From contig CAYRPN010000001.1 of assembly GCA_964426135.1 (NCBI GenBank), positions 62,001 through 126,000 on the forward strand: 64,000 nucleotides of DNA, in the 5' to 3' direction. The position numbers and the translations under genes were made by a program. Below, piece by piece: positions 38,759 through 47,926 of the stretch (the first letter of the stretch is position 1; the number at the start of each line of letters is the position of its first letter). A model generated the notes under the pieces. It was given only the letters and a program-made list of their open reading frames with translations. It did no database searches and was not told the DNA's origin. This DNA is from CAYRPN01 sp964426135 (lineage in GTDB: Bacteria > Planctomycetota > Phycisphaerae > Phycisphaerales > Phycisphaeraceae).

Positions 38759-39630
38759 GGTTCCCCTCCCACCAAAACGTTCGAGCTACTTGCCTGGCTC
38801 AAATACTCGTCGCGACAGGTCGCCCGCCAAAGGACTTCCCTTGCGAGTTCGCGGTATTGGTGCACAACTCGATGATCGGTGTCCTTTCCTATTGGAAGGG
38901 TTGCATTCGCAACCGCCTGAAAGAGCGTTCTGCCGGTCCCGGCAGCTTTCGCCACTTCGATGGACTGTGAAATGTGCGTTTGGAAAAGCTTGCCTGGCAG
39001 GGCTGTTTCAACCACCTGGGCAACCTCCTGCCAGAGTCGAGTTCTTGCGTCGACCGCATTGAGTAACACGCCCATCACTTCCAGCCGCGGATTCCGGCGA
39101 GCCCGTACGTCGGCGATGTCTTTCAATGCCTCGTTCAATCCGCTTAGCGATAGCGGATGCGGAAACACAGTCAACAGGAACCAGTCGGCACTCGAATACG
39201 CTGCGACAGTCGTGACAGCCGCTGGATTTGGCGGCGTATCCAACAGGATGAAATCGAAATGACCACGGGCTTCGTTGCATGCCCGGTCGAGAATGACGGT
39301 CTTGTCGGTGAACTTCGACATTCGTAGTTCCAATTCGCTCAACTGCGAGCGAGCGGGGATCAGCGACACATTCGTCGGCATACCTTCGCTCACGGCCAAC
39401 GCGGTGACGCCGTCATCACCACATATCAGTTCCAAGGTGCCGTGAAAATTGTCAGGTCGGACGCCCAGATGCCGCGTGGCGCCGGCCGATGGGTCCAGGT
39501 CAATGACCAACGTGCGATGCCCTGCCTCACCGAGAGCCGCAGCCAGATGAACGGTCGCCGTGCTCTTCCCGACGCCTCCTTTCTGATTACCGATGCCGAT
39601 CAGAACTCCTTGTGTGTCTTTGCTTGTCAT
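38743..39630 (-). CDS. parA: ParA-type partition ATPase
   Basis: 295 residues from the ATG at 39630. Deviant Walker A KGGVGKST (about residue 17), LVIDLDPSAGATRHLG, Walker B FILLDTPP and a C-terminal basic region are standard for ParA/Soj ATPases, which position plasmids or integrative elements on the nucleoid. Missing an N-terminal HTH, so a type Ib-like or chromosomal-type ParA. The longer frame to 39756 is rejected because the start motif IGIGNQKGG fits 39630. It is upstream-divergent from the replication-type gene at 40279. Confidence 0.92.
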   Translation of the reverse strand: MTSKDTQGVLIGIGNQKGGVGKSTATVHLAAALGEAGHRTLVIDLDPSAGATRHLGVRPDNFHGTLELICGDDGVTALAVSEGMPTNVSLIPARSQLSELELRMSKFTDKTVILDRACNEARGHFDFILLDTPPNPAAVTTVAAYSSADWFLLTVFPHPLSLSGLNEALKDIADVRARRNPRLEVMGVLLNAVDARTRLWQEVAQVVETALPGKLFQTHISQSIEVAKAAGTGRTLFQAVANATLPIGKDTDHRVVHQYRELAREVLWRATCRDEYLSQASSSNVLVGGEPWPSY

Positions 39631-40278
39631 CACTCTCCTATTCAATCGCCTCAACAGATCCGGGCCCGGATGCCCTGGCCCCGCGGTATCCGGTCGCCCT
39701 GCCAGCCGGCTCACTTCCACTCTTAGCGCGACTTTGCCCCACCACGCAATAGGCATCAGGATTACACCACAACCATCTGTGCACTATCGCTGAGGTGCCA
39801 TGGGAGCCGGTGAGCCGGGATGCAGCCGCATTAAGGAGAGGGATTGCCCTTCGATGCGCAATGAGCGATGAAGAATGCTGTAGAGATGCCGGTGGCAGAT
39901 GATGCCGTCAGCAGTCCACAGAGGGAGCCGGCTCCCTGGCTCGCAGGGCACATCGCCCTTCGAGCATTGTGCCGGCCAGGAGAAAGAAATGAATTACTAG
40001 ACTTGGATTCGGTACGAGCATGACGCCCCGCCGTTTACCTTAGACCCTTGCAGGGGTTTTCGGCATGGCGGGGATACGACTGGCTTTCACTTGGAATTGC
40101 CAGCTTGCCACCGCTGATGCGATGGGCTTGAGACTTCAACCATCTCGACCATAACGCACCAGCGTGACGAGCGCAAGGGCGATTCGACGAGGCCGACGGA
40201 TTTGTCTTGTCTGCAGCCAGCCAAGCGATAGCGGCACACAAGGCGGCCGGGGATCCGGGGAACCGGGAAGCCGGGACT
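39631..40278. other. Intergenic region between parA and the winged-helix gene, possible origin/centromere
   Basis: 648 bases without a gene. It contains a perfect 16-base palindrome AGGGAGCCGGCTCCCT (39922-39937), related GGGAGCCGG and GGTGAGCCGGG motifs nearby (39799-39817), and an AAGGAGAGGG sequence without a following frame. Position between parA and a replication-type gene makes this the best place for a parS or origin. No iterons are evident. Confidence 0.4.
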
Positions 40279-41736
40279 ATGAGTGCTACGAGGATGTCGA
40301 GAATGGTTAGAACAGAATCGCCGGCAGAGTCCGGCAAGGAATCCACACGCAAACCCGCCGGTGGCTACCGGCTGATTGCCGTCACGTCGCTGTGCATGGC
40401 CTGGTCCGCCTACCGCGCCAAGGTCATCACCTTCGGGGACCTGCGAGCATACTTCGCCCTGCATGAGATGGCGTCACGCCGATGCATGATGAAGAAGGAC
40501 CGGCTGCCACGGTTCACGCACGAGGAACTGGCTGAGCTACTGGTGCACCGTGGGACAGCTCACGCACGAGCAGCCGTTCGCAGGCTTACACACGCCGGAC
40601 TGCTGGACTATCAGACAACCAGCGTGCGTTTCTTCGCTGACCCCGCCAACCTCGCGGAATCATTACAGCAATTCGGGACGGCGATGATCGCGGGCGTCAC
40701 AAACAACCGCCGTTTGGTCCCCGTTCCACGTAGAACACTGCGACTACTGGCGACAACCAGCGGTCCCGCCGTCACCGCCACGATACTGAGTCATCTGTTC
40801 CGCTGCGTCTATCGCCGCGACGGCACCATCGCCTCCGTGGGCGCCTGCAAGGCGTCATGGGTCGCGAACCTCTTCGGCATCGACCTCCGCAACATCAAGC
40901 GCGCCAGGGCCAAGCTGGAGGCTATTAACTGGCTTTCTGTGGAAAGCTGCGACCACTGGCGAAAGCAGCGCTATGGCCAGCGGGTCATCGTCAACATGGA
41001 TTGGCGTCCAACCTCGCGATCGATCTCTCGGCCCCTGGCAGGTTCTCCGTCGTCGACAACCATCAAACAGTGTTCGACTGTTTCCGTGGCGAATCCACCC
41101 CCGCCACCTCGGGAACGCCGGATCGATCCACTTCCGCCACCTCCTGACTCAGACAAAGAACTCCTGATCGGATTGAACAACCAAGAACTTCCCGCAGCCG
41201 GCAATCGGCCTGCTGGTATTCAAGAACGAAGTAGGGAACCACGGAGTTCACCATCGTGGCGACATGTGGAACCCTCGGACTTGACCGACATCCGTCGACT
41301 GCTTGAGCTGTACCGACAAGCGACCACGATGGGACTGGCGCATCGCAGCGAGGCAGCACGGCTGGATTTCGTGGCGGCAGCTGAACGAGCACTTGCGAAA
41401 GGCACAGGGAATCAAGTTGGATTCTTCGTGCAGCTGGTGCGTCAACGCCTGTGGCACCACCTGACCCACGATGACGAAGACCGTGCCCGGCTCCGCCTGG
41501 CTCGCCTCTTGAATGACGAGCCAGCATGCAAGGCCGATGTCGTTTCGGCTCGAAAGGCGACGCCGCAGGCCCGCGAAGCGGTTCCGGGGGGTAGGGGTGG
41601 GTCCAGGGCGGGGAGGGGCCTCGTCCCCGCCTTGGCCGGGAAGCATGTCGATAATGAATGTGTGCGACGCGAAATGTCCTTCGCGGCGTTCACTCCCACA
41701 TTCTTGATGAGCTGCGAGTGCCACTCGACGCTATAA
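40279..41736 (+). CDS. Winged-helix replication-type protein
   Basis: About 485 residues. An N-terminal helical region includes two winged-helix-like segments (FTHEELAELLVHRGTAHARAAV, then SWVANLFGIDLRNIKRARAKLEAI), followed by a Pro-rich linker and a helical C-terminal part. Such proteins occur next to parA in planctomycete plasmids and integrative elements, and I infer a role in replication or copy control. Start uncertain: ATG at 40279 or 40303. The last 50 codons traverse a GGGGTAGGGGTGGG-type tract. It could instead be a regulator. Confidence 0.55.
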   Translation: MSATRMSRMVRTESPAESGKESTRKPAGGYRLIAVTSLCMAWSAYRAKVITFGDLRAYFALHEMASRRCMMKKDRLPRFTHEELAELLVHRGTAHARAAVRRLTHAGLLDYQTTSVRFFADPANLAESLQQFGTAMIAGVTNNRRLVPVPRRTLRLLATTSGPAVTATILSHLFRCVYRRDGTIASVGACKASWVANLFGIDLRNIKRARAKLEAINWLSVESCDHWRKQRYGQRVIVNMDWRPTSRSISRPLAGSPSSTTIKQCSTVSVANPPPPPRERRIDPLPPPPDSDKELLIGLNNQELPAAGNRPAGIQERSREPRSSPSWRHVEPSDLTDIRRLLELYRQATTMGLAHRSEAARLDFVAAAERALAKGTGNQVGFFVQLVRQRLWHHLTHDDEDRARLRLARLLNDEPACKADVVSARKATPQAREAVPGGRGGSRAGRGLVPALAGKHVDNECVRREMSFAAFTPTFLMSCECHSTL

Positions 41737-41881
41737 CCGGACGCCGCCAATCGCTGGCTCCACCGGTCGACTCGCGTCACGTGACGACTCCGCAACAATC
41801 CTGAAGACAGGCAAACGTTTTCCCAACGACGTGTAGAATGTCTCCTTCGGCAGACCAGTAGCCTGCCACAAGCGAGATTCC

Positions 41882-43111
41882 ATGGCGACAAACCCTCCAT
41901 CGATGACTCGTGTCAATACGAGGCGATCCGCGAGCGTTCCGGACGCCTATCGAGGTCTCTCCCTCCAAGCTACGCGCTTTTTGTATTACCTCCTGAAGGT
42001 TGAGCCCGGTGCCACGGTGAGCCTTGAATACTTCGAGGATGTAGGCGTGGAACATGCAGACGGAAGAAGAACAGCGGAGCAGGACAAGAGCTACGTTGCG
42101 GGAAACCCGCTCACCGACCGATCGGTGGCATTCTGGAAGGCGCTCCGAAACTGGGTTGACTCGGTGAATGCCGGCCAGTTGTCCTCTGAGACAACCCACT
42201 TCATCATATATGCTCCCGGAGCAACGATGGGGGCAATTGCCGAGGCCTTTAATAGTTCAACATCTCTCGAAGCATCGGTTGCGGCGCTAAGCGATGCGCG
42301 TCGTGCTCTCTGGAAAGATGATCGGTGGGATATAGCGAAGGAGGGAATTGACCACCTCAATGTGGTTCTTAACGACAAGACCGGTATTGTCTCGAACATG
42401 CTAGTACGACTTAGCATTGACGACGAAGCGGTCAACCCAGAGCAAGAGATCAGGCAGCTTCTCAGCTTGAAGTTGGTCGGCGATGATTCAATGGACGACG
42501 TGATTCAATGGGGCCACGGCTGGGTCAAACGAGAAATTGACAAGGCGGTCCAAGACCGGAAACCCCCAAGAATACCGCAGACGGTGTTCCATAATGCACT
42601 CCGTGCTTATGTGAGAACGCACGACCGAGTCAACATACTGCGAAGTGTCGCAGGCGAGCCTGCTGAAGGAGACGTGAAGAACGAGTTGGCCGTACGTCGG
42701 TACGTGAAACAGATGCGCATCATTGACATGGACGAAATCGACATACTGGCGGCGGTGAACGACTTCCTTAGCGCGTCGATCGATCGAACAACATGGGCCG
42801 ATGAAGGATTAGTCTCTGAACACTCGTTAGCATCTCTCGCGAAAGAACTGACGACGGCCTGGAGAAATATCAAGCGTAGAACCCTCATCACGGTCGGGCA
42901 TAAATGCGCAAAGGATCAAGGGCAGGTCACGTTCTCCGAGTGCATGACGCACCACGCACGCGTGGATCAACTGGAAACGCCGCTGCAGTTCATACGTGGT
43001 AGCTGGCACACGTTGGCGGAGGATTTATCCATCGGCTGGCATCCGGATTACAAGTCAGCGCTGTCAACGTCTGATGCTAGCACTACAACAACCGGAGGTT
43101 CAGAGCCATGA
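41882..43111 (+). CDS. ABC-3C system effector with DUF4297/Cap4-like nuclease start
   Basis: 409 residues. The first 110 resemble the restriction-endonuclease-like dsDNA nuclease of the DUF4297/Cap4 group: RGLSLQATRFLYYLL, then SLEYFEDVGVEH and EQDKS, which supply the E-(x)n-ED-(x)n-QxK pattern, followed by LTDRSVAFWKALRNWVDSV. The C-terminal part (ECMTHHARVDQLETPLQFIRGSWHTLAEDL in parts) fits the C-terminal domain shared by effectors of ABC three-component systems. It overlaps the next start (ATGA at 43108). In this family the effector is held inactive until the ATPase senses invading nucleic acid. Role inferred from family and gene order. Confidence 0.75.
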   Translation: MATNPPSMTRVNTRRSASVPDAYRGLSLQATRFLYYLLKVEPGATVSLEYFEDVGVEHADGRRTAEQDKSYVAGNPLTDRSVAFWKALRNWVDSVNAGQLSSETTHFIIYAPGATMGAIAEAFNSSTSLEASVAALSDARRALWKDDRWDIAKEGIDHLNVVLNDKTGIVSNMLVRLSIDDEAVNPEQEIRQLLSLKLVGDDSMDDVIQWGHGWVKREIDKAVQDRKPPRIPQTVFHNALRAYVRTHDRVNILRSVAGEPAEGDVKNELAVRRYVKQMRIIDMDEIDILAAVNDFLSASIDRTTWADEGLVSEHSLASLAKELTTAWRNIKRRTLITVGHKCAKDQGQVTFSECMTHHARVDQLETPLQFIRGSWHTLAEDLSIGWHPDYKSALSTSDASTTTTGGSEP

Positions 43112-43617
43112 CCCCCACGATCATGACGCGGGAAGTGCGAAGCGTTCAGAACCCAGCTCTGGGAAGCGTTTTGCTGTGGCGGTTTGTGTGTGGTTTTACG
43201 GAGATCGAACGGGTCTCGAAGTCACCGCCTCTACCGGTGTTGTTCATCGTCCTGCCGATCCTTTTTCACCGCGATACTTACGAGTTCCTAGCAGGTACGA
43301 GGCCACAAACAGGCCTTCATGGATTCGCGGACAAATTTGGACGAACGGATGCAATCAAGAGCGATGTGCTTCTGGGGATTCAATCCCGTGTCGAGCAATG
43401 GCGAGAGCTTTCATGGGAGTCGCTTCGTCTCGGTGTTCGCTCGAAACTTATGACAATTGATCGCGCGGCGGGAGGCGTTCTTGCCCTGACATCGGTCACA
43501 CCATCTCATGTTCCACAATCGATCTCGCCGCTACTCAAGAATGCAGAGAAGCTCGGACGATGGTGCGGCGCCTTGACGTTGTTTGAGGTCGGAACGATTT
43601 TGAAGGTAGCATTCTGA
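43108..43617 (+). CDS. ABC-3C middle component
   Basis: 169 residues, helical, with the layout of the three-component ABC system middle component: REVRSVQNPALGSVLLWRFVCGF, LPVLFIVLPILFH and the C-terminal LFEVGTILKVAF. It overlaps both neighbours by a few bases (ATGA with the effector, TGATG with the ATPase), so the three genes are one translation unit. Presumed adaptor between effector and ATPase. Confidence 0.8.
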   Translation: MTPTIMTREVRSVQNPALGSVLLWRFVCGFTEIERVSKSPPLPVLFIVLPILFHRDTYEFLAGTRPQTGLHGFADKFGRTDAIKSDVLLGIQSRVEQWRELSWESLRLGVRSKLMTIDRAAGGVLALTSVTPSHVPQSISPLLKNAEKLGRWCGALTLFEVGTILKVAF

Positions 43618-45587
43618 TGAAACTCAAGATCTGCGAGATCATACTGTGGGCAAGAAAGAGCGGAGTCCCGCCGCGCCGCGTGAGCTTTGCGCTCGACAAA
43701 GTGAACGTCATCAGCGGGGCATCAAAAACGGGCAAGTCAGCGATAATACCGATTATCGACTACTGTTTGGGTTCGGATCGTTGCGCTATCCCTGTGGAGA
43801 CGATCCGCAATGCATGCAGCTGGTTTGGAATACTCGTCGAGACGGAAGAGGGGCAAAAGCTGCTGGCACGCCGGGAGCCGGGTGGTCAGAAGTCGACCGG
43901 TGACATGTTTATGCTTGAGGGGAAGTCGATCGACGTACCCGCCGGCGAGCCCGTGAAGAATACAACGGCCGACGCAGTCAAGACACGGCTGGATGAACTA
44001 TCCGGACTAAGCAAGCTGAATTTCGATTTTGAAGGTACCGGAAGTGGATTCAAGGGAAGACCAAGTTTTCGAGACCTTGTCGCCTTCATATTCCAGCCTC
44101 AGAATATCGTTGCGAATCCAGACGTATTGTTCTTTAAAGCCGACACTTTTGAGCATCGGGAAAAGCTCAAGACAATCTTTCCGTACGTGTTGAAGGCAGT
44201 AAGTGCGGCGACGCTCGCCGCCCAGCATGAGTTGTTGACTCTACAACGTGAGGTCGCTCGGAAAGAGCGAGAACTAACGAATATGCGGCAGGTGTCGGAC
44301 CGCTGGATGGCAGAACTGCGAAGCTGGGCGACACAGGCAAGGGAGCTAGGTCTTGTCAGCGCGCCCATTCCGCAGCAGATCAATCGCGAAGGGTTGTTGG
44401 AGCTACTTAAGAATGTCATCACTGATCGAAAGCCCACACAACCCAGCGCCGACGGAATCAGCGAAGCAATGCAAGAGTTGGTCGCGCTGGAAGCCGAGGA
44501 GGCAACGGTCGATACCCAGTTGCGAACCTTACGGAGGCGTTTTGCGGAAATGAGTAAGTTGCGAGAGAACGCAGGTCGCATGACACACGCGCTGCATATT
44601 CAGCGCGATCGGCTGGCATTGTCGAAATGGCTGAGTTCATTGAAGGATACCGGCCAAACGTGTCCAATATGTGATAACCCTATTGTCGACGACGGGGTGT
44701 TGGGTGAGCTATTAGCGTCGCTTAGGACGATTGAAGACGACGTGCAACGATCTGGGTCGGCTCCATTGTCCTTTGACCGTGAGATTGTACGCGTGAAGGA
44801 CGAGGTTCGAGTGTGCGTCGAAAAGCTTGAAGCGATCGGAGCACGAAAGGCGGACGTCGGGGCGAGGTCGGCGGAGGCTCAGCAAGCGAGATTCGGGCAG
44901 TCCGCAATAGCGCGCTTCATTGGCCGAGTAGAGAAAGGATTGGAGATACACCAGTCACTTGGAGAAGACAGCGCTCTTGCCGATGAAGTCGCGAACCTAC
45001 GAAAAAAGGAGCAGGAACTTAAAAGACAGATCTCGAAGGAAGATGTCGCGAGTCGAACGAGACGCGCGCTGGATAAGATCGCCGTGTTTGCCGGCCGACT
45101 GCTGCCGGGATTGGATTCAGAGAGGCCGGACGACCCGGTTGAGTTGTCGATTTCAGACCTCACGATCAAGGTAAAAGGTGCGGACCGGGAAGACTATCTG
45201 TGGGAAATTGGGAGTGGGGCCAACTGGTTGTCATATCACGTCGCGATGTCGTTGGCGCTCCAGCAGTTCTTCCAAGATTCTGAGCCTAATCCCGTACCAT
45301 CTTTGCTCGTGTATGACCAGCCGAGTCAGGTCTACTTCCCGCGGAGAGCAGCGGCGGTGAAAGCAGGTGAGAAGGACCTTGACCCGAAGCTTCAGGACGA
45401 GGACATTGACGCTGTTCGTAAAGTATTCGAGACGATCGCGAGTGTCGTCAAGGCAGGTGGCGGCGCATTACAAACACTCATTCTCGATCATGCCGGATCC
45501 GACGTGTGGGGGTCAGTATCAGGCGTGCATCTTGTCGAGGAATGGCGAGGGGGCAACAAACTCATACCAAAAGCTTGGATCGAATGA
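43617..45587 (+). CDS. DUF3732 SMC/Rad50-like ATPase of the ABC-3C system
   Basis: 656 residues. Walker A GASKTGKSA (residues 34-42) lies in an N-terminal RecF/SMC-like domain. A long coiled coil (about residues 195-470) is interrupted by a CPIC motif (about residue 349) like a zinc hook half. The C-terminal half has the signature-like WEIGSGANWLSYHVAMSLA and Walker B-like LLVYDQPSQ. All match the DUF3732 proteins that form the ATPase of ABC three-component conflict systems. Third gene of the coupled trio. Composition is less GC-rich than the backbone, suggesting transfer. Confidence 0.88.
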   Translation: MKLKICEIILWARKSGVPPRRVSFALDKVNVISGASKTGKSAIIPIIDYCLGSDRCAIPVETIRNACSWFGILVETEEGQKLLARREPGGQKSTGDMFMLEGKSIDVPAGEPVKNTTADAVKTRLDELSGLSKLNFDFEGTGSGFKGRPSFRDLVAFIFQPQNIVANPDVLFFKADTFEHREKLKTIFPYVLKAVSAATLAAQHELLTLQREVARKERELTNMRQVSDRWMAELRSWATQARELGLVSAPIPQQINREGLLELLKNVITDRKPTQPSADGISEAMQELVALEAEEATVDTQLRTLRRRFAEMSKLRENAGRMTHALHIQRDRLALSKWLSSLKDTGQTCPICDNPIVDDGVLGELLASLRTIEDDVQRSGSAPLSFDREIVRVKDEVRVCVEKLEAIGARKADVGARSAEAQQARFGQSAIARFIGRVEKGLEIHQSLGEDSALADEVANLRKKEQELKRQISKEDVASRTRRALDKIAVFAGRLLPGLDSERPDDPVELSISDLTIKVKGADREDYLWEIGSGANWLSYHVAMSLALQQFFQDSEPNPVPSLLVYDQPSQVYFPRRAAAVKAGEKDLDPKLQDEDIDAVRKVFETIASVVKAGGGALQTLILDHAGSDVWGSVSGVHLVEEWRGGNKLIPKAWIE

Positions 45588-46990
45588 CGACGACAACCGG
45601 GGTGAAAGTCGTTGGACTATAAAACGCGGGATAGCGTCGAAGTGCCGTACGCGATAGCTTCCGATTCAAGAACGGTGCGCCGTTCCACGTTCGGTCCTGC
45701 CGTCACGTCAGGCCGACCGTCGAAGGGATCCGTCAGAACCCGGATGATGCCGGTCGCCAACCGGCATCAAGGGGACAGGTTAACCGCCTGTCATGCTGAC
45801 GATCCGTAGAGCCGGATGCATCGAGAGGTGCTCGTCCGGTTCGAGGTGAAGCTGCTGGAAGTAATCCTCGTGTAAACGAGAGTAATCCCCAGCTTCGATC
45901 CCATCAGCAACACGGGACCACTGAACAAGAATGAGGGCGACCGGGACAAACCCTTGGGAGTGGCAATGGCCGCTTCCGTGGGCCGCGATGCTCGAAGAGA
46001 GTGAGGCTGTAAAGCCCAATCCCTCCTGTGGGGTTCGGACCCTGATGGCAGCTTCGTGCAGCCATCGAGTTCGTACAACGCAGCCCGCGTCGGGAGCTGG
46101 TGTGCGGCGACGCACACCACCGGGATGATCACCTCGGCGATCCGTGAATGAAAAGCGGACGGCGAAAAGCTCAACGATGAAAGGGGCGAAAGCCCTTGCG
46201 GGTGAGTGCGATCGAAGGCGGAGCCGAATTGGATACGTCGGCGCCGATGGGTAAGGCGGAGCTTCTGCATTCTGCCGCCAGAAATCACTCGTGCCGTCGC
46301 GTAGTTGCGACGACACCGGTGTAAACGATGACGGGACGGGAGTCCCGCTCATGCGGCTGCCGGCCGGGACACTTGCGTGTCCCACCGACGCCAGCGATCG
46401 CGCAACGAGTTTCGCTAACCGGGGAAGGTCCACGGCTATCGGGTTGGTCCCCGATGCGAGCCTTTGGTCAGGCTCGTGCTTCAAACGCCGCGGACTGGGA
46501 GAGTGCCTCAAGTAGGACGGCTGAAACGCAGGACGCGTTTCACCGCGATGGAGCTGCAAGGCAGTGGTTTCATCGTCTGTGTGTCCGCCTGGCAGCGGAC
46601 ACGATGCAGGAACGAAAGGGGCGACGGATGTTCGATTCCTTCGACGGAATATCGGATGGCACGGCAACGTGCGAATCCAAACACGTGACGGTTCGAGAAC
46701 GACGGCTGCGGGCCGAGCGTCGGCAGGGATGTTGACGCCGGCCCCGGCGGTCGTGATGAAAAGGTTGACGCTGCAACAGCTATGAATTGCGGCGGGTCCA
46801 ATGCGGAATGCAGCGGGCCCGCGAGGGCAGCGGCGGCAAGGTCAGGTCTCGCATCTGAAAGCATGTTAAGGCGCGGGGCCGGTCTGTAGGAGAAGGTTCG
46901 ACAGATGAGGGTCATTCAAGGGAGGACAACGGCTTTGTGGGGTTGTGCCGACAACAACAATCCCATTCCGTCACGCACTCAAGAGATCGT
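45588..46990 (+). ncRNA. Large hairpin-rich non-coding region, candidate structured RNA
   Basis: 1.4 kb without a credible gene. It holds a dense series of near-perfect hairpins, many with GNRA loops: 45746-45768, 45775-45791, 45809-45842 (group II domain V), 46099-46118 (8 bp, GCGA loop), 46181-46197 (GAAA), 46332-46347 (GGGA), 46366-46383 (7 bp), 46522-46542 (8 bp), 46581-46602 (8 bp). This density is typical of large ribozyme-like RNAs. It precedes the basic protein at 47039. Strand is given by the domain V orientation; exact ends are unknown. Confidence 0.65.
45809..45896 (+). ncRNA. Group II intron domains V and VI
   Basis: Domain V (45809-45842) is exactly 34 bases, starts GAGCCGGATGC and ends GTCCGGTTC, and closes on a GAGA tetraloop with the AGC catalytic triad at its base. 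It aligns base for base in length with the domain V of known group II introns. A domain VI-like hairpin follows (45848-45896, GAAGCTG..CAGCTTC with a GTAA loop and adenosine-rich internal loops). No reverse transcriptase is encoded nearby. Confidence 0.8.
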
Positions 46991-47038
46991 GTGAAACAGC
47001 TCGACACGAACCGATGAATGGTGATATGGATTGAGGTC

Positions 47039-47926
47039 ATGGGGCAGGAACGGGGAGACGGCCGGTACATCGCCACGAGCGTGGCGGGCTTTGTCCAACA
47101 GCTCGCGGTGGCCTACATCACCCACGGCTACTACTTTTTCGTCACCGGTCGTATCGCCATCGGCATGAACGCCCACGCCATCGACGCGAAGCTGATCGCC
47201 AAGCACGGTTGCGACGAATCACGCTGGTCGCGTTGCCGTCGCCGCGCCCTCGGGGAAGCCAGCGTCCACTATCTGCGACATGAGCGCTTCTTCATCCTCA
47301 TCGCCACGCGGGGTGATCATCGCTTCTTCGCGGACGAACCGAACTTCAAAGACGTGCGCCGCGATCCCGTCGTCTTCAAGGGCTACAGCATCAGCCTCAA
47401 GGAGGGAGCTGACGGGGCGAGTCATCCGTCAGTCCGCATCCATCCACGCGCCTATCGCAAACTGCGAGGCTACTTGCTGACACGGTCTCTCCGCCTTGAT
47501 GCGGACCGGCTGGGCAAGGTCTTCTATCGCATCCCGTTCGAGCCTTACGCCCCGGTGAGGCGGCAACTGCTGAACCTGCTGCGGGTCGTGAATCGAAGGC
47601 GGAAAGTGGCCGGACTGGAGACGCTGCCCCACTCGGTGCTTCGACTGCGTCGCAGGCCGGTGCGGCCCTTTGCACATGTCGCGGAAGCCGGTCATGCGAG
47701 TACGCATCACGCGGTGACGTTGGCTAACCCCAGGATCAAAAAACCGCCGGGCGACCGGCGGTGGAATGGATCACGTTGGCAACATCATCGCTTCACGTTG
47801 GGCGCTGAAGCGGACGATGACAGCCGCGGCGAGGCCGTGGTTGTGGGTTTCTTGGGAGCGGGTGCCGCGTCCGAAGCACGGGCCTTCGGGGACGCGACGA
47901 CCGGCGCGGATGAGATTTCGGGGTGA
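47039..47926 (+). CDS. Basic protein downstream of the structured RNA, unknown family
   Basis: About 295 residues from ATG 47039. The first 210 residues look like a folded, conserved-type domain: RYIATSVAGFVQQLAVAYI, GYYFFVTGRI, DAKLIAKHG, RHERFFILIATRGDHRFFADE, VRRDPVVFKGYSIS, FEPYAPVRRQLLNLLRVVN and RLRRRPVRPF. It is rich in Arg and His, compatible with nucleic-acid binding. It has no reverse-transcriptase, endonuclease or transposase motif that I recognise. The last 80 residues run over a terminator and into the convergent gene, so the functional end may be near 47680. Position right after the hairpin-rich RNA suggests a partner of that RNA. Confidence 0.6.
   Translation: MGQERGDGRYIATSVAGFVQQLAVAYITHGYYFFVTGRIAIGMNAHAIDAKLIAKHGCDESRWSRCRRRALGEASVHYLRHERFFILIATRGDHRFFADEPNFKDVRRDPVVFKGYSISLKEGADGASHPSVRIHPRAYRKLRGYLLTRSLRLDADRLGKVFYRIPFEPYAPVRRQLLNLLRVVNRRRKVAGLETLPHSVLRLRRRPVRPFAHVAEAGHASTHHAVTLANPRIKKPPGDRRWNGSRWQHHRFTLGAEADDDSRGEAVVVGFLGAGAASEARAFGDATTGADEISG
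47738..47762 (-). terminator. Terminator of the 47785 gene
   Basis: On the minus strand, stem ACCGCCGG/CCGGCGGT around a four-base loop is followed by six T. It lies within the C-terminal coding part of the plus-strand frame at 47039. Confidence 0.85.

Noticed and set aside
46328..46735. 135-codon frame in the structured RNA region
   Set aside because: No ribosome site, no family-like motif, and it spans several perfect hairpins.
45588..46990. Retron or complete group II intron
   Set aside because: No reverse transcriptase frame nearby and no clear intron 5' end (GTGYG context) could be placed.
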